DNA of 64,000 nucleotides from Chlamydoabsidia padenii (lineage: Eukaryota > Mucoromycota > Mucoromycetes > Mucorales > Cunninghamellaceae): assembly GCA_025330725.1 (NCBI GenBank), contig JAIWND010000001.1, positions 992,001 to 1,056,000 of the forward strand. Reading direction: 5' to 3'. Every line of letters starts with the position of its first letter. Position 1 is the stretch's first letter. Below, in pieces: positions 35,405 through 47,110 of the stretch. Position numbers and translations under genes: made by a program. The notes under the pieces were generated by a model. The model did not search any database. It saw nothing but the letters and a program-made list of their open reading frames with translations, and was not told the origin of the DNA.

Positions 35405-35417
35405 GCGGGATTTGAAA
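35405..35417 (+). promoter_or_regulatory. E2F/CHR-like motif
   Basis: GCGGGATTTGAAA preceded by G, 99 bp before the ATG at 35504 of a possible decayed gene. Confidence 0.35.
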
Positions 35418-35503
35418 TATTCTTTTTAAAAAAATCTCCAAGGAAAATACTTTTCTTTTCTTTCTTCCCGCTAACAATCTACTCGTCATGGCTTTAAAAC
35501 AAC

Positions 35504-36300
35504 ATGGATGGAAATTCTCCTTTACAATATGCTCCACTTGACAATTGCAAAGAAACCCTGAAACGGTAATGAACATTAAACAAAAGCTACAACAAAAACA
35601 CCAGTGGTATTGTTTCTGATTACTAACAACTACTTTTCTTTTACAATAGAACCATCCTCTTATATTTTGGTGACATTATTAGCAAATGTAGATGTATTGA
35701 CAGTAGCTTCCAGTTAACAGATGTGTAATTAGTACGACGGTAATAGCTACAACATACTCAACTGGTGGGTAGAACTTGCATAAATCTGCCGTAAAGAGGG
35801 GGACTGCTGGATAATGATATTATTCTTTTGGAGGTATGAATTAATACCTACACAGGTAAGTAATAAGGTGGTGATTTAGATAAAGAAAAAAAGGATGGTG
35901 GACATGTCTCATTATTGGTTGGTTTGACTTACTTTACCTCTCTTTGCTTCAAGTAGGTAACACATCTTCCAAGAACCTTGTCTGATCATGGAATGGCTCT
36001 TATTCGGCATCAACACTTTTGGTAATACCTCACACAACTTGATATTACATGGGTTTACTTACAGAAGCATTATCGCTACTGCTCTTCCGGACAAGTGGAT
36101 TAAACTGTAAACATTGGATGGACACATTAATCAATCTGTACTTGGCGACCTAGACCTTACTATCGACGAATGGATCTATTCGGCATATAAATTGGCTCGG
36201 GTGCATGGTACATTGATGGAATTGGTTGATGCATTGTGGTAACTTGGCTCTCGTAGTATAGAATTACTCCCCATTAGATAGTTTGATGCCTATTGTTATA
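35504..36300 (+). pseudogene. Possible decayed intron-containing gene, unidentified
   Basis: An ATG at 35504 opens a short frame (MDGNSPLQYAPL). It splices cleanly at 35565/35650 into TILLYFGDIISKC and then stops. Further exon-like blocks at 35957-36021 and 36064-36240 read well in one frame (DLTIDEWIYSAYKLARVHG) but carry TAA codons where glutamine would fit. A recurring promoter motif lies 99 bp upstream of the ATG. The pattern fits a gene inactivated by nonsense changes. The family is not recognised, and chance open frames cannot be excluded. Confidence 0.35.
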
Positions 36301-36641
36301 TCTTGATGCATTTATTGTTATGATACGGTGTTTGGGAAGCCTCATGCGTCTCATCATCGACCAAAAATAAAACGCTTTATCTAAAAATATGACCCTAGCT
36401 TCTCTTTGTTTATTCCTTGTTTTAATAAAACAGCCAACTATTAATATACATCATCTATTTGCCTCTTTTAGTGAAATTATTCAGATCCCAAAGCCTAGGT
36501 CATGGTATGATTTCGCCTTTCGCCGTTTAAAAATAATGATTCTTTTATGGAAATAGGAACAACCAGGCTATTTTGAGCTACCAGTTGTTTGTTTATGAAT
36601 AAGCCCAGGCGGTTGGAACTAAGCAGGTGATTCCCGTTCAG

Positions 36642-36650
36642 ATATAAAAG
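36642..36650 (+). promoter_or_regulatory. TATA box of the secreted-protein gene
   Basis: ATATAAAAG lies 57-65 bp upstream of the ATG at 36707, a typical spacing for a strong, regulated fungal promoter. Confidence 0.5.
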
Positions 36651-36706
36651 ACACAAAAAATAGAATGGGAAAGGACATCAACTCATTAATATAACTTTGA
36701 ACAATC

Positions 36707-37330
36707 ATGCAATACTCTTTTGTCTCAATCCTGGCTTTGATTCTTCTTCTTGCTTTCTCCGACTCTCTGGCGCTTCCTTTGGGACGCCGTGGCGGGATTT
36801 CAATTACATTGGAATCGGATCAAGCTTTTTGTTCTTTCCTCCCACCACATCCTGGTAACGATGTGGGTGCCACCGAAGAAAACGGAATCCCATTCTGTAC
36901 CAACACCAGTCTTGGCGGCCAGGTGTTTCCCAACGGATTTGTCCAATCAGCTCATTTTGTCAAAGAAGACGACTACGTTCAAGTCACCGGGCGCATGAAT
37001 CCCGATGCTTACCAGCTGAGCCATTCTGATGGTGGCGGTCAATATGATAACAGTAAGTCCAGTTCGGGATCATCATGCAAAGATCGACTTACACTTTTTT
37101 TTTGCAGGGGATATCAACGGTGTTACATGTAATGGTTATAAGTATTGGGTTAATATGCTCGAGCCTGATAATGGCCAGTACTGTATCAGATGCTGCAAAT
37201 CTCAATCTAGCTGCAATTTGGGTCAGAGTAAGTAAACTGAGAGAGCGGGATTTGAATCTCCTAACTTTTTTTTTTTTTTTTTGTAGGTGAATTCGGCTGT
37301 CAAACAATCATCCCTGGTGACTATAACTAA
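36707..37330 (+). CDS. Small secreted cysteine-containing protein
   Basis: Three exons (36707-37052, 37108-37227, 37287-37330) give 169 aa. Residues 1-23 form a clear signal peptide (hydrophobic core LALILLLAF, small residues before the mature part), followed by a possible dibasic processing site GRR. The mature part has about eight cysteines, with QAFCSFLPPHPGNDVG, GRMNPDAYQLSHSDGGGQYD, NGYKYWVNMLEPDNGQYCIRCC and a C-terminal PGDYN. This layout resembles a fungal family of uncharacterised secreted proteins expanded in basidiomycetes and mucoromycetes; enzyme activity is unknown. Intron 2 carries a GCGGGATTTGAAT motif at 37245-37257. Confidence 0.85.
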
Positions 37331-38098
37331 AAGTGAAACATGTATTTATTGAATGACATATCACTTGCTGTATAATGCTCTACTTTTTTTTTCAAGCTTT
37401 ATGTATTCTATTCTAATTGTATTACATGTGTATTCTTAAATAAACTCATGATTACCCATTCGATTGCATCAAAGAACCGTTAGCATACATAGTACCAGGA
37501 GAAAATAATAAATTACCGGTTAGATAGGAGAAATGCGATGCTCTTGTGGTATAATTTAGGGCCGAGCTATTTGTATGTCTGCAGGGGAATGGTAAAGCAC
37601 AATCTTCCTTCTGTTAAATTTCACATTCCGACATTCATGCGTGGGATTTTTGTTTAAACGCCGACTTTTTTTTTTGACTTCGATCCAAACTTTTTTCTCA
37701 TTTTCATTATCGTAGTGATTTGCATAAAGCATATATAACAAATACTAAACTGGGGAAAATCAGGGGTAAAGGGATTGAATTATTCGCTTGATTTTCTTTT
37801 TCTCAACTTTCTTGTGGGGAGAAGAGAGGGGGAGAAGTGATGATAATTCTTTTCTACACTTACCCCACATTTTCTGACAGGTTTGACAGTTAGATTTAAC
37901 ATTGGTATAAAAAGTATTCAGTTGAGTTCATGGGCTGTACAACAGGTACCTGACCTACCTGTTTGCCCACATTACTGTGTAACATTTAATAAACTTATCT
38001 CTGTCTATCAAGGGAACTTTAATGAAGTGCATACATTATGGTATATCAACCAGGGGGGATTGTTTATTCCACACATACATAATATAAAAAAAAAAAGT
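37331..38098. other. Convergent intergenic region
   Basis: AT-rich, with AATAAA at about 37438 after the secreted-protein gene. No gene-like reading was found on either strand. Confidence 0.45.
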
Positions 38099-38914
38099 CT
38101 AGGTCATGATAGCAGTGGGATGGTATTGTAAAGTTTGTTGTTGTTGTCTCCATTTTCTTTGTTTTAACATCATAGAGCCATAGTTGTCGTAGTATCTCCG
38201 TAATTCAGTCACCGTCAGGGCACTCCAGCAGATATCTTCATCCAAATCAAAAAGGTGAAGTGGGTGAATGAGACCTTTATAGTTAGCCCATCGATCTTGA
38301 TCAAAAGAGTCGAGATAGGGTACAGACGAAGGCATGCCTGTGGCTGTAGGTGTCGGGGGCATCGAGCTGTCATCGCTGCTGCTACTGGTTCGACCACTAA
38401 GGGTGGCGGAGTTTCCGAGTGTATAACCATATCCTTGCCATAATATCAACACATCTTCCTTACCAGGCTCAATCGTCACTGTGTTATCATACTCGAGGAT
38501 CCGTTTTGGCCCACTTGTTTTCCGCACTGGCTCTTCCTTTTTCTTTTCCTCCATCAATATCATTGGATCGGCTACATTGGGCGTTACTAGAACAGGCACC
38601 AGGTGACTTTTCTTGTTTTCGTCGGAAGAGGATGGATTGGCATACATGATGACAGAAAGTGATCGACGGATGGTTTTTTTGATATGCTGTGTATGTGATT
38701 TCTTGGGTAACTCCTCTTGGAAGGATTGACGAGGGGCTTGAGAAGCAGCCGAGGGTATGAGTGGTGGTGATGTTGGTGATGGTTTGATATACATGCTTTG
38801 AGTCTTTTCAAGTCGTCTTCTTGAGGGTGCCTCGGTTGTAGAAGGATTGGATTGGAATGACCGGGTGAAACTGGCCAATGAGAATCGTTTGGCTGGCTTG
38901 GTTGATGTTGACAT
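38099..38914 (-). CDS. Uncharacterised Ser/Thr-rich protein
   Basis: Single-exon frame of 271 aa starting MSTSTKPAKRFSLASF. Basic, serine-rich N-terminus with several RRxS-type sites (RRRLEKTQS, IRRSLS) that could be kinase targets. There is a conserved-looking centre (VLILWQGYGYTLG) and a C-terminus with ICWSALTVTELRRYYDNYGSMML. No membrane segment and no recognised domain. Its uninterrupted length and clean ATG in an intron-rich region support a real gene. Function unknown. Confidence 0.7.
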   Translation of the reverse strand: MSTSTKPAKRFSLASFTRSFQSNPSTTEAPSRRRLEKTQSMYIKPSPTSPPLIPSAASQAPRQSFQEELPKKSHTQHIKKTIRRSLSVIMYANPSSSDENKKSHLVPVLVTPNVADPMILMEEKKKEEPVRKTSGPKRILEYDNTVTIEPGKEDVLILWQGYGYTLGNSATLSGRTSSSSDDSSMPPTPTATGMPSSVPYLDSFDQDRWANYKGLIHPLHLFDLDEDICWSALTVTELRRYYDNYGSMMLKQRKWRQQQQTLQYHPTAIMT

Positions 38915-40047
38915 GGCAAAAGTGATTCTGTTTCATAAGACAACACAGGAAAAGAGGAAAAGAAAAAGAAGGAGAGATGATTGATGAATAAATAATAGAG
39001 TGGACCTCGTGGTCAGTTGCGGAAAAAGTGACAGGAAAGGAGGAGGTACATGCAAACTTTGTGGAACAATCTCATATTTTTCAACTCCCGCTCTGCATAT
39101 TCACAACCCGCTTTTAATATTCAGATTCCATTATGTGCGGATGTTTGAGCGGGCTTTGAAAAGCTCATTGTTATTCGATCGACATTTAATTTTTTTGTCA
39201 TGTCTTTCTTTCCCACACCATTAATTCACACTTCCCTCCATCATCACTCCCTCTTTATATATACCCTCTGATGTCTCTTTAATCTCTTTACTATTTACTC
39301 TCGTAATATCTATACCACCATCCCTATTTCCTTTTTTGTGTGACTCTGCTATTCTCTAGTCTCTATACCATTGGCAGATCACAAGTGAAAAGAAATCAAG
39401 ATCTATACTCTTTTTGTCACCTATACCAAGACTGCCTTGACCCCCTTACTGTCCATATACCCATGTCCTTGGAAGTAAGGCACTTTGGCGGTGAATCTTT
39501 TGAACTGGGCCAACGTCTGCTTACCAATTGATTACAAAGGACGAAATTGGGTAAGTTCTTCAATACACCACAGTGATATCATACGTTTATGATTCATATC
39601 ACTGACTTTTTTTTTTTTTTTTTTTTTTTTGTCTAGCAGATACTCTATCTTTTTTTCCCTTGTACCATCCATCCGGGTGGTGGGGCGGGTGGTCGATACC
39701 CCGTGATCCAACGAAATGCATCCCATCCTTCAAATATACCAGCTCACGGAAGGAAGGGGTCTGCTATCATCGACAAACAGACGGTAGGAATTGTATGCCA
39801 TATTATGCCTAACCTGGTGTATATAGTCTTTTCATTTGAATCTGTCTGGGTGGATTACGTATTAGTGATAGCTATTTAATGCCACTTGATTAATAAAAAC
39901 TCCACTTTATACCATATTCTTGACCTTTGTGGTGATGTATTAACTAAAATCCCGACATGGGGTTGATTATAAAATAGGCGTGACTCCAATTCTGGCTCTT
40001 CTTCTTCCTCTTCGTTTTTGTGATTTAACAAACTTGACACCCTCGCC
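38915..40047. other. Divergent intergenic region
   Basis: About 1.1 kb between divergent starts. It contains two E2F/CHR-like motifs (39077-39091 reverse; 39149-39162 forward), a pyrimidine-rich tract with a TATATATA element near 39257 and a T-tract (39608-39630). A short open frame around 39463 is unsupported. Confidence 0.45.
39149..39162 (+). promoter_or_regulatory. E2F/CHR-like motif
   Basis: GCGGGCTTTGAAAA, a variant of the recurring motif, 235 bp upstream of the minus-strand start at 38914. A reverse-oriented TTTTTCAACTCCCGC lies at 39077-39091. Confidence 0.35.
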
Positions 40048-40598
40048 ATGAATACAGATCCAACTCCTCCTCCACAACACTGTCTATCTAATGTACGTAT
40101 CAACAAGGACATCAACATCGATCATAATGCTGCTCTCAAGAAACTAGGTCGCTACCGGCAATCCTTCGCAAATCAACAAAAGTTCTGGGTCGAGGTCAGC
40201 TTACTTGATCGACTCAACTACAAAGGCAAGAATCAACATCGTCACTTCCATCGATTCAAACGGTCTTGTGAAGTAAGGTATTGTTTGTTTTCATTCTCTT
40301 GAACTAAATTCTTCTTTTTTTTTAATGGAAACATAGGCACGGCGGTTGATCAGACGTTTCCAAAGACTAGGGATCGACAACGTCTTTAGTCACTTTTATA
40401 CACTCTTTTGGAACGAAGCCGCTCTCGAAAAATGTGTTGGCCGGACACCACCAACTACTACAATTCCCACTCGTGAATTCTGTGAATATGTGATGCAGAC
40501 CTTGATTGCCTCTGCTATCTTATTGGACAAGGTAAGTTCAAGAAGATATTAACCAAACATATAAATACTAATATTCGTCCTCTCTCTCTCTTTCTTTC

Positions 40599-40630
<32 letters not shown>

Positions 40631-41212
40631 AAATTAAACGGGATACAGTTACAGGTGGTGTTGGTTGAAGTATATAGGTAAGAGGAGATCAAATAGCATC
40701 AACATAGTACTCAAATCTTATCTTCTTCTTCTTTTGGATCTAGAGAATACACCATGCTATTAAAACTCGAACATTTTGTCTCTTTGGCATTGGTACAACT
40801 GGGCATCAGTGCCCGACTTTATACTTTGGCACATAAATGGGTTAACGAATTGGCCGACTGTTATCAACTTATTCAAAAACTACACCAAGCGTACCCTTAT
40901 GGATCTAAAAAAACTGGGTGTCTTTATCGGTGTGATCCGACTACTATGAAGGATGAACGTGTCAAGGCGGAACAGTGGATCAAGAATCGTCTGTCATTTA
41001 AATCTCCCGTGCATTTTGAATTTTTCTTGACGCATCTGGCCGAAGACAATAACAACATACAAGAGAAGGATGACTCGATGGAATCTGGTGTGACTACTGG
41101 TGATGGTGATGGTGATGATGATTTAGGAGGTAGGTCAGATGGGATAGACGGATATAATGGATCATTAATATAATCTCTTTGTTATTGTGTAGAAATTATT
41201 TCACGTAATTAG
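40048..41212 (+). CDS. NEPRO/DUF4477-like protein
   Basis: Five exons (40048-40272, 40337-40531, 40649-40677, 40744-41129, 41193-41212) encode 284 aa. The N-terminal part (NHAALKKLGRYRQSF-like region, then HRHFHRFKRSCEARRLIRRFQRL) resembles the N-terminal domain of nucleolus and neural progenitor protein, linked in animals to the nucleolus and RNase MRP/P biology. The remainder is helical (LLKLEHFVSLALVQLGISAR) with an acidic Gly/Asp tail. The assignment rests on the basic, helical pattern and is tentative. The 29-nt exon 3 keeps frame. AATAAAG follows at about 41263. Confidence 0.55.
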
Positions 41213-41220
41213 TATAGATC

Positions 41221-41251
<31 letters not shown>

Positions 41252-41894
41252 AATAAAGATATCAAACTCCATTTGTATGACACTTTTAGTAAAAACATGA
41301 CTATTATTGACCCAGAAAAAGTCTTATCTTCGCTCTTTCCAGTATGTGATTGCAGGTATATAAAATGTCAGAAGTGTACCTAAAGGAATACTTGTGTAAT
41401 AATGAAATTTGTTGAAAGACTGACTGTCTGGGTATGTTACTGTATTTCTTTGTGCGACATCCTAATTTAGTGTGTACACGACTATTTCAAAGGGACATGA
41501 TGATACAATCTATAACTATGGGTAATATAACACTCTTTAACTTTTTGATTATGTTATATTAGCACTTCATGTAGTAAATACGTTGAAATTAGTCGAAAAA
41601 TAAGGTTGCCCACAAGTAAAGATTGGATGCATTCCACGATTTCCTTTTTGGCTGTCTTTCATTTCTTTCAAATCCCGCCTCGAAGTGATACTTTATAGCC
41701 ACTTTATAGTCTTTTTTATTTTTTGTCCCCTCTTTCACTTATTGGATCCTCATCATCTTCATCTTTTATCATCTTCATCGCCCCCTTCTTTCACCAGCCA
41801 TACTTACTTGCTTATCAACAACTCCTTTTTTCTCTTCTTCTTTTACATTCCTTTTACCTTCCCCTTCCTTTTTTATCTCTTTCTTCTTGATTCC
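41213..41894. other. Intergenic region upstream of the kelch gene
   Basis: Tandem spacer with a T-tract (41221-41248), AATAAA near 41263, a recurring motif at 41666-41678 and a long pyrimidine-rich leader (41700-41890) just before the kelch ATG. Confidence 0.45.
41666..41678 (-). promoter_or_regulatory. E2F/CHR-like motif upstream of kelch gene
   Basis: TTTCAAATCCCGC, exact reverse complement of the recurring motif, about 220 bp before the kelch ATG and just before a CT-rich leader. Confidence 0.45.
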
Positions 41895-43307
41895 ATGTCT
41901 TTGTTTGCCAAACTGACAAAGAACAATGGTCCTGACAAAACGATGTTTCCTTGGTCGCAAAAGAAACTGAATGGAAGTGGGCATCATACCGTACCTCGCT
42001 CAGGGCACGTGGCTACCGCTCTCTCTTCAGATAACCTGGTGGTCTATGGAGGTGTACACAAAGGCTCTTCCAAAAAAGATATCTGTTATATCGACACAAG
42101 TAAGTTGTTTGAAGCATTCTTCATTCATGAACTAACAAACTTTACATTTTTTACTCTAGACACTTTATCCGCTAACCATTTATCGACCTCAGGGGATATG
42201 CCAAGTCCAAGAAAACATTCGGCCATTGTTGCAATGGGCAACTTTGTATTATGTAAGTATAATTCCTCAATGGGTAGTAGTAGTGGTGGTGTTGATGGTG
42301 TTACTAACTTTTTTTTCTTTTTTTTTTTTTTCTTTTTTTTTTTGCATATTGTCTGTGCGTAATTAGTATATGGTGGTGAACCGTTGGTGTCCAATGAACC
42401 ATGGGATCCTCATTTTTATTTGTTGAATATAAGTAAGTAATTGAAGTAATAGTAGGTAATTTAATAGGATATTTATAATAATCTTTTTTAAGATAATCGA
42501 CAATGGACTAGGATACAAATGACAGGTGCCATTCCATCCGAAAGGTCGGGTCATACGGCTGTCGCTGTAGGTGGTATGATGTACATCTGGGGTGGACAAC
42601 AAAACGGACGTTATTTTAATGAATTACTTGCCTTCAACACGAGCACATGTAAGATAGTTAAAAGGGAACTCATCACATCACATCACTCACTCTTTTCTTT
42701 CTTTCTTTTATGTAGATCCAGAAAATCCTCATTGGGAGCTGGTCCATAATGGTGGTCAAGAAGGACCTTGTGGTCGCTCAGGACATGTCTCTGTGGTGTA
42801 CGACAATCGAATGTATGTTTTTGGTGGATCGGATGGTGAAGGGCGAATGTACAATGATATTTGGGCGTTTGACTTCCAATCACGTACTTGGTCCCCAATT
42901 CCTGCTGCTGGATTCATTCCGACTGCTCGTGAACATTGTGCTGCTGCCCTGGTGGATGATGCTCTCTATGTAATTGGTGGCCGCGATCCTGATCATCAAG
43001 ACCTGAATGATCTCTGTGCCTTCCGTATTAGAAGTAAGTATCTTCAACAAAAATAATAAATATTTCTTAATCTCTTTTTTTTTTTTTGTTTTTTTTTTAG
43101 GTCAAAGGTGGTACATGTTCCAAAACATGGGTCCAAGTCCAAGTCCTCGGCATAGTCTAACAATGACAGCTGTCAAGGAAAGAATGTTCGTCATTGGTGG
43201 TGAAATGAAACTGGGTGGAAAAACTGAAGATACGGGAATCTATATATTGGATAGTGGTAAGTCAACAACTCTATCCATAATGCTGATGTCTTTAGTTATT
43301 TATGTCT

Positions 43308-43366
<59 letters not shown>

Positions 43367-44298
43367 CTCAAGCCAAAATCAAATACCCACCTGAACCCAA
43401 CACTCAGCAACAGCAGCAACAGCAACAACAGCAACAGTATCAGTTTCAGCAGCATCAGTCACAACAACAATCAGTGTCCAATATATCATCTAGCTCATCA
43501 TCCCTCTCTTTGCCGGATCCTGATATGATCGCATCTACATCATCTTCTATGCATCAACAGCAACAGCAATCATCAACAAGGGGCCATACACCTTCACCAT
43601 CACAAGCTCCTATTCCTTCTCAAAGTACACCAACTCGAATGACTTCTTCAGGATCTACACCTCCACCTCCACAACATCAACATCAACATCAACAAGCGCC
43701 AACGCCTCTAGCATCTATGAACGGTACACCTCCTCATCAACATCAGCAAGCACCAACACCCCTGGCACCAATGAATAGTACGCCTCCTCCTCATCAACAT
43801 CAGCAAGCGCCATCACCTCTTGCATCAATGAATGGCACTCCTCCTCCTCCTCAACACCAATATCATCATCAATATCAACAGCATGAAAATGGATACCCTG
43901 AAACATCAAGTCCACATCCTTCATCATCCTCACCTATTCCCGGTACAGCAGCAGCATTGAATAAAACGCCTGCATCAACTCCTCCTCGACCTCCTCGGCA
44001 TGTCTCCATTGTACCTGAAGCGGCTTTACGGCGACCTCGAACTGCTTCACCTTTACCCAATTCCGAAGACACAACACTGACGAATGCTAATCATACGAAT
44101 GAATCGGTACATGATTTGTCTCCTAATGATACACTGGGCCCTCGTCCATATACTTCGATTTCTACCTCTCAGCAAGCAGTACAAGATGAAAATGGTGTTG
44201 ATTGTTATATGACCCCCATTAATCTCGGAAATCAACCAGCACTAGTCCATCCTCAACAGCAACAGCAGCAACAGCAGCAGCAACAACAACAACAACAT

Positions 44299-44333
<35 letters not shown>

Positions 44334-45810
44334 ACAAGCTACTCAGCTTGGTGGTCGTACAACTCCGGGCGTCATGTCTCCTCCTCCTCGTCCATCTCGG
44401 GAAGGCGTAAAATTGAATCAAGCATATCAAAACACTGTAATGGAATCCACCAATGCATCATCACCTGCTTTGCCTACGACTCGTCAACCACGATATGATC
44501 CTTCTACATCGACTTTTGCTCAAAGGGCCATAACTGCCTCACCACAAAAAGCAGGGACACCAACCTCACAATCACCAAACTTGATGTCTTCACCTATTCC
44601 AAGTCAACAGCCACGTGGGATGGTACCTGACGATGAATTAGCGGGGACTCAACATTCACCTTTGGCGGAAAACACTACTGATCAGCAACAGCAGCAACAA
44701 GTCAAGCCAACGGATCAAGGTGTCAATGCAGCCGAACGTGCAACTCTGATGCGTGAAATCAAGGCACGGGATTTAATCATCAGTGAAATGAAGAAAAAGG
44801 AACAATGGTGGCGAACGGAGGTCAGTTTGGCCCGAAAACAGCAACAGCAACAACAACAACAGCGACCTCGATCCTCGAATGATGATGATGATGATGATGC
44901 CAATGGTGAAGACGAACAAATGTTGATGGCTCTTGGTGATTTGGAACATGACAAGCTGAAACTATTCGAACAACTGGTGATGGTGAAATCCGAACTACGC
45001 CGTGTGCGGAGCAGCATTACTCAACAAGCTCAGCCCATGTCGGACAAAGTAGCAACCGCCGAACGTATGCGCACTGCTGCTTTACAAGAAGCCATGTATT
45101 TCAAATCCAAATACCTTGCTCTCAAATCTCAACTTGAACAAGATGGTGTGGTGCCCGAAGATGACGACCGGGTGAATGATTTGGAAAAACGGCTGGTGTT
45201 GGCGCTCTCGGAAAACGAAAAGATATCCAAGCAACTACAACAATGGCAACGACGAGCACAGCATGATCATACCGCCAAACAATCAGCCGAAGCTCGGGCG
45301 AAAGAAGCTCATTTACGTGCAGAGGAAGCTCAGCAAGCCTACGAACGTGGACTGGAGGAACTCGATGGATGGCATACGCGCGCCGGGCGTGCAGAACAAC
45401 TACAACGGGAAAACCAGGCGAAGATTGTTGATCTCACAGCTCAATTATCACAAGCTTTACAAGCGGTTGCTCGTGCTGCTGCCGAGGCTGAAGCTCGTAC
45501 CACCACTGCTGCAGCTACTGAACATCACCATCACGACGACACCGATGATCAACAAGTCCAACTTAAACTGGCGCATTTGGAAGCTATGCATCTCAAGGCA
45601 CGAAATGACGCTGCGACATATCAACAACAACTGGCTGAAGCAGGTGACGATATGGCACGATTGAAGGGATTGGTGGCCGAACGTGATGAAGCTCTTCAAG
45701 AAGCCCAAGCCCAACTAGACGATGCCGAAATGCAACTCACCATGCTACGTGAAGCTCTTCAACAACAACGGTACCACCACCATCATCAACCCAATGGTCT
45801 TCACGGTTAG
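41895..45810 (+). CDS. Kelch-repeat, poly-Q, coiled-coil protein (Tea1/Kel1-like)
   Basis: Predicted cell-polarity scaffold. Seven exons (41895-42099, 42160-42252, 42367-42432, 42493-42648, 42716-43033, 43101-43256, 43373-45810) encode 1143 aa. Residues about 30-335 hold some six kelch repeats with Gly-Gly and spaced Tyr/Trp (LVVYGGVH, LLYGGEP, MYIWGGQQ, MYVFGGSD, LYVIGGRD, MFVIGGEM), forming a beta-propeller. Then comes a Pro/Ser/His/Gln-rich linker with three near-identical repeats of about 25 residues at 43675-43850 and a poly-Q run encoded at 44256-44336. The last about 380 residues are strongly coiled-coil. This domain order matches Tea1/Kel1. The intron before the last exon has a T-tract of about 53. 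Confidence 0.88.
44256..44336 (+). repeat. CAG/CAA repeat encoding poly-Q
   Basis: Mixed CAG/CAA codons, with one CAT, in the kelch gene encode a run of roughly 27 mostly Gln residues; likely length-polymorphic. Confidence 0.75.
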
Positions 45811-46419
45811 TTTAGACCCCCCTTTACTTTTACTTTAGATGAACCTGCCCCTTTTATTGCTATCTTTTTTATTTTCTCTACTCTTTTTAGTTATAGGCTT
45901 TTTTGATTTTAAAACTGTTATTTATAATATAAAATATATCCTCCTACTGTCTTATTTACTCTGTCTCTCTGTGTGTAATGTGTGTATGATGCATGTAATT
46001 AGTGATCGTGATAATTTTTTTAAAACTTGACTACTGTATTATTCAAGGTCTTCAAGGTTTATCGAAGTCCAATGTTGGTAAAGCCTTAAATATTTTGGCT
46101 GGTGATTCATGAATTTGAACTAACCGTGTGGGTGGATAAGGTTTTACAAAGAAATAAGCATAATGATTTGAACTTTTTGAAAGACAAATTGATTCATGCA
46201 ATAGCTAGAGTATAAAAGCTCATCTTCACGATGACAGCCCAAAAAAAGTACATGGTCGGAAGTTTAATCATCAAACCGATGCATGAATCACATTAAGGAT
46301 GGATTTTAATCAAGTTTATTTTATTACAAGTGAGTTAAAACACAAAGCTACATAAAATACAGTACATACAACTAATATAAAACGTAAAAAAAAAAAAAAA
46401 AGACTATTCTAAAGAGTAT
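45811..46419. other. Convergent intergenic region
   Basis: AT-rich 3' spacer with a TATAAAAG at 46211 and an A-tract near 46386. No gene was seen. Confidence 0.4.
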
Positions 46420-47110
46420 TCAAGACCAGGCAAGACCAAATTGTAGTTGATTGTGGATGATATTCAAAGCGGCACCAGCGGACGTCAGAGTGATAAAAAT
46501 CCAACCAGCAATCCCCATCATGTTTTGTTGCGCATTTCCCACCAATTGTAGACCTTCGATTACCCGAGCCAAGTCCACGTTATCAACATTATAGTCATAT
46601 GTACTTCAGAGTCATAGAAGATTAACTCTACCCGCTCTTTTTTTTTTTTTTTTTTTTTTTTGTTGTGATGGTGGGTAAGAAGAGTCGATTCGATTCTATG
46701 GTCCGTCGTAATGTCGTTAATACTGCATGAAGATTAACGTAACCCCAATACTAAGTAAGCTACCAAGAACAATCCCAAAGAATCCGTGGAATCGAATAGT
46801 AAGGATTTTAGTATCTTGTCTCTGATTACACCACTTTTTTATTACCCTACTGTACCTTGCATTACAACTGCCATCATATTGTCTGTTGATATGGACCCAG
46901 GCAAGGGTGTTTAGCCTACGTGAATAGACGAAAAGTGTTGTTCAGTGGTGAGTCACTGTCGCTTTTCCAGACTAGTTTACAAATACTTTACCTTTAATGA
47001 GGAAGACACAACCACGATGCTAAAGCCAAAGATGTAAAGAGGGATTGTGTCGACCTTGTCGTAGTTATTCTTCACTGGTCGAATCCATATTCTACTGCCG
47101 TTCCATATAT
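46420..47110 (-). pseudogene. Decayed membrane-protein gene fragment (paralogue of 1695-2700)
   Basis: Minus-strand blocks read as a membrane protein: about 46993-47100 (NNYDKVDTIPLYIFGF then a hydrophobic stretch), about 46860-46925 (LNTLAWVHINRQYDGSC), about 46720-46790 (GFFGIVLGSLLSIG then LIFMQY and a stop) and 46420-46602 (VEGLQ-like VIEGLQLVGNAQQNMMG, one more membrane segment, stop). At the LIFMQY site the related plus-strand copy has CAA where this copy has TAA. No good start or continuous splice model was found. This copy is the cleaner of the two. A very divergent functional gene is possible; the family is not recognised. Confidence 0.5.

Larger units (their letters stand above)
34602..35503. 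other. ISWI promoter region
   Basis: Contains a T-tract (34688-34710), GGCGCGCC near 34655, about 54 bp from the ISWI start, and two recurring motifs at 35023-35035 and 35405-35417. A TTCGAGTCCC-like string near 34925 is not a tRNA. Confidence 0.5.

Noticed and set aside
36792..36804. GCGGGATTTCAAT inside the secreted-protein coding exon
   Set aside because: Resembles the promoter motif but lies in coding sequence with TTTCAA rather than TTTGAA; treated as chance.
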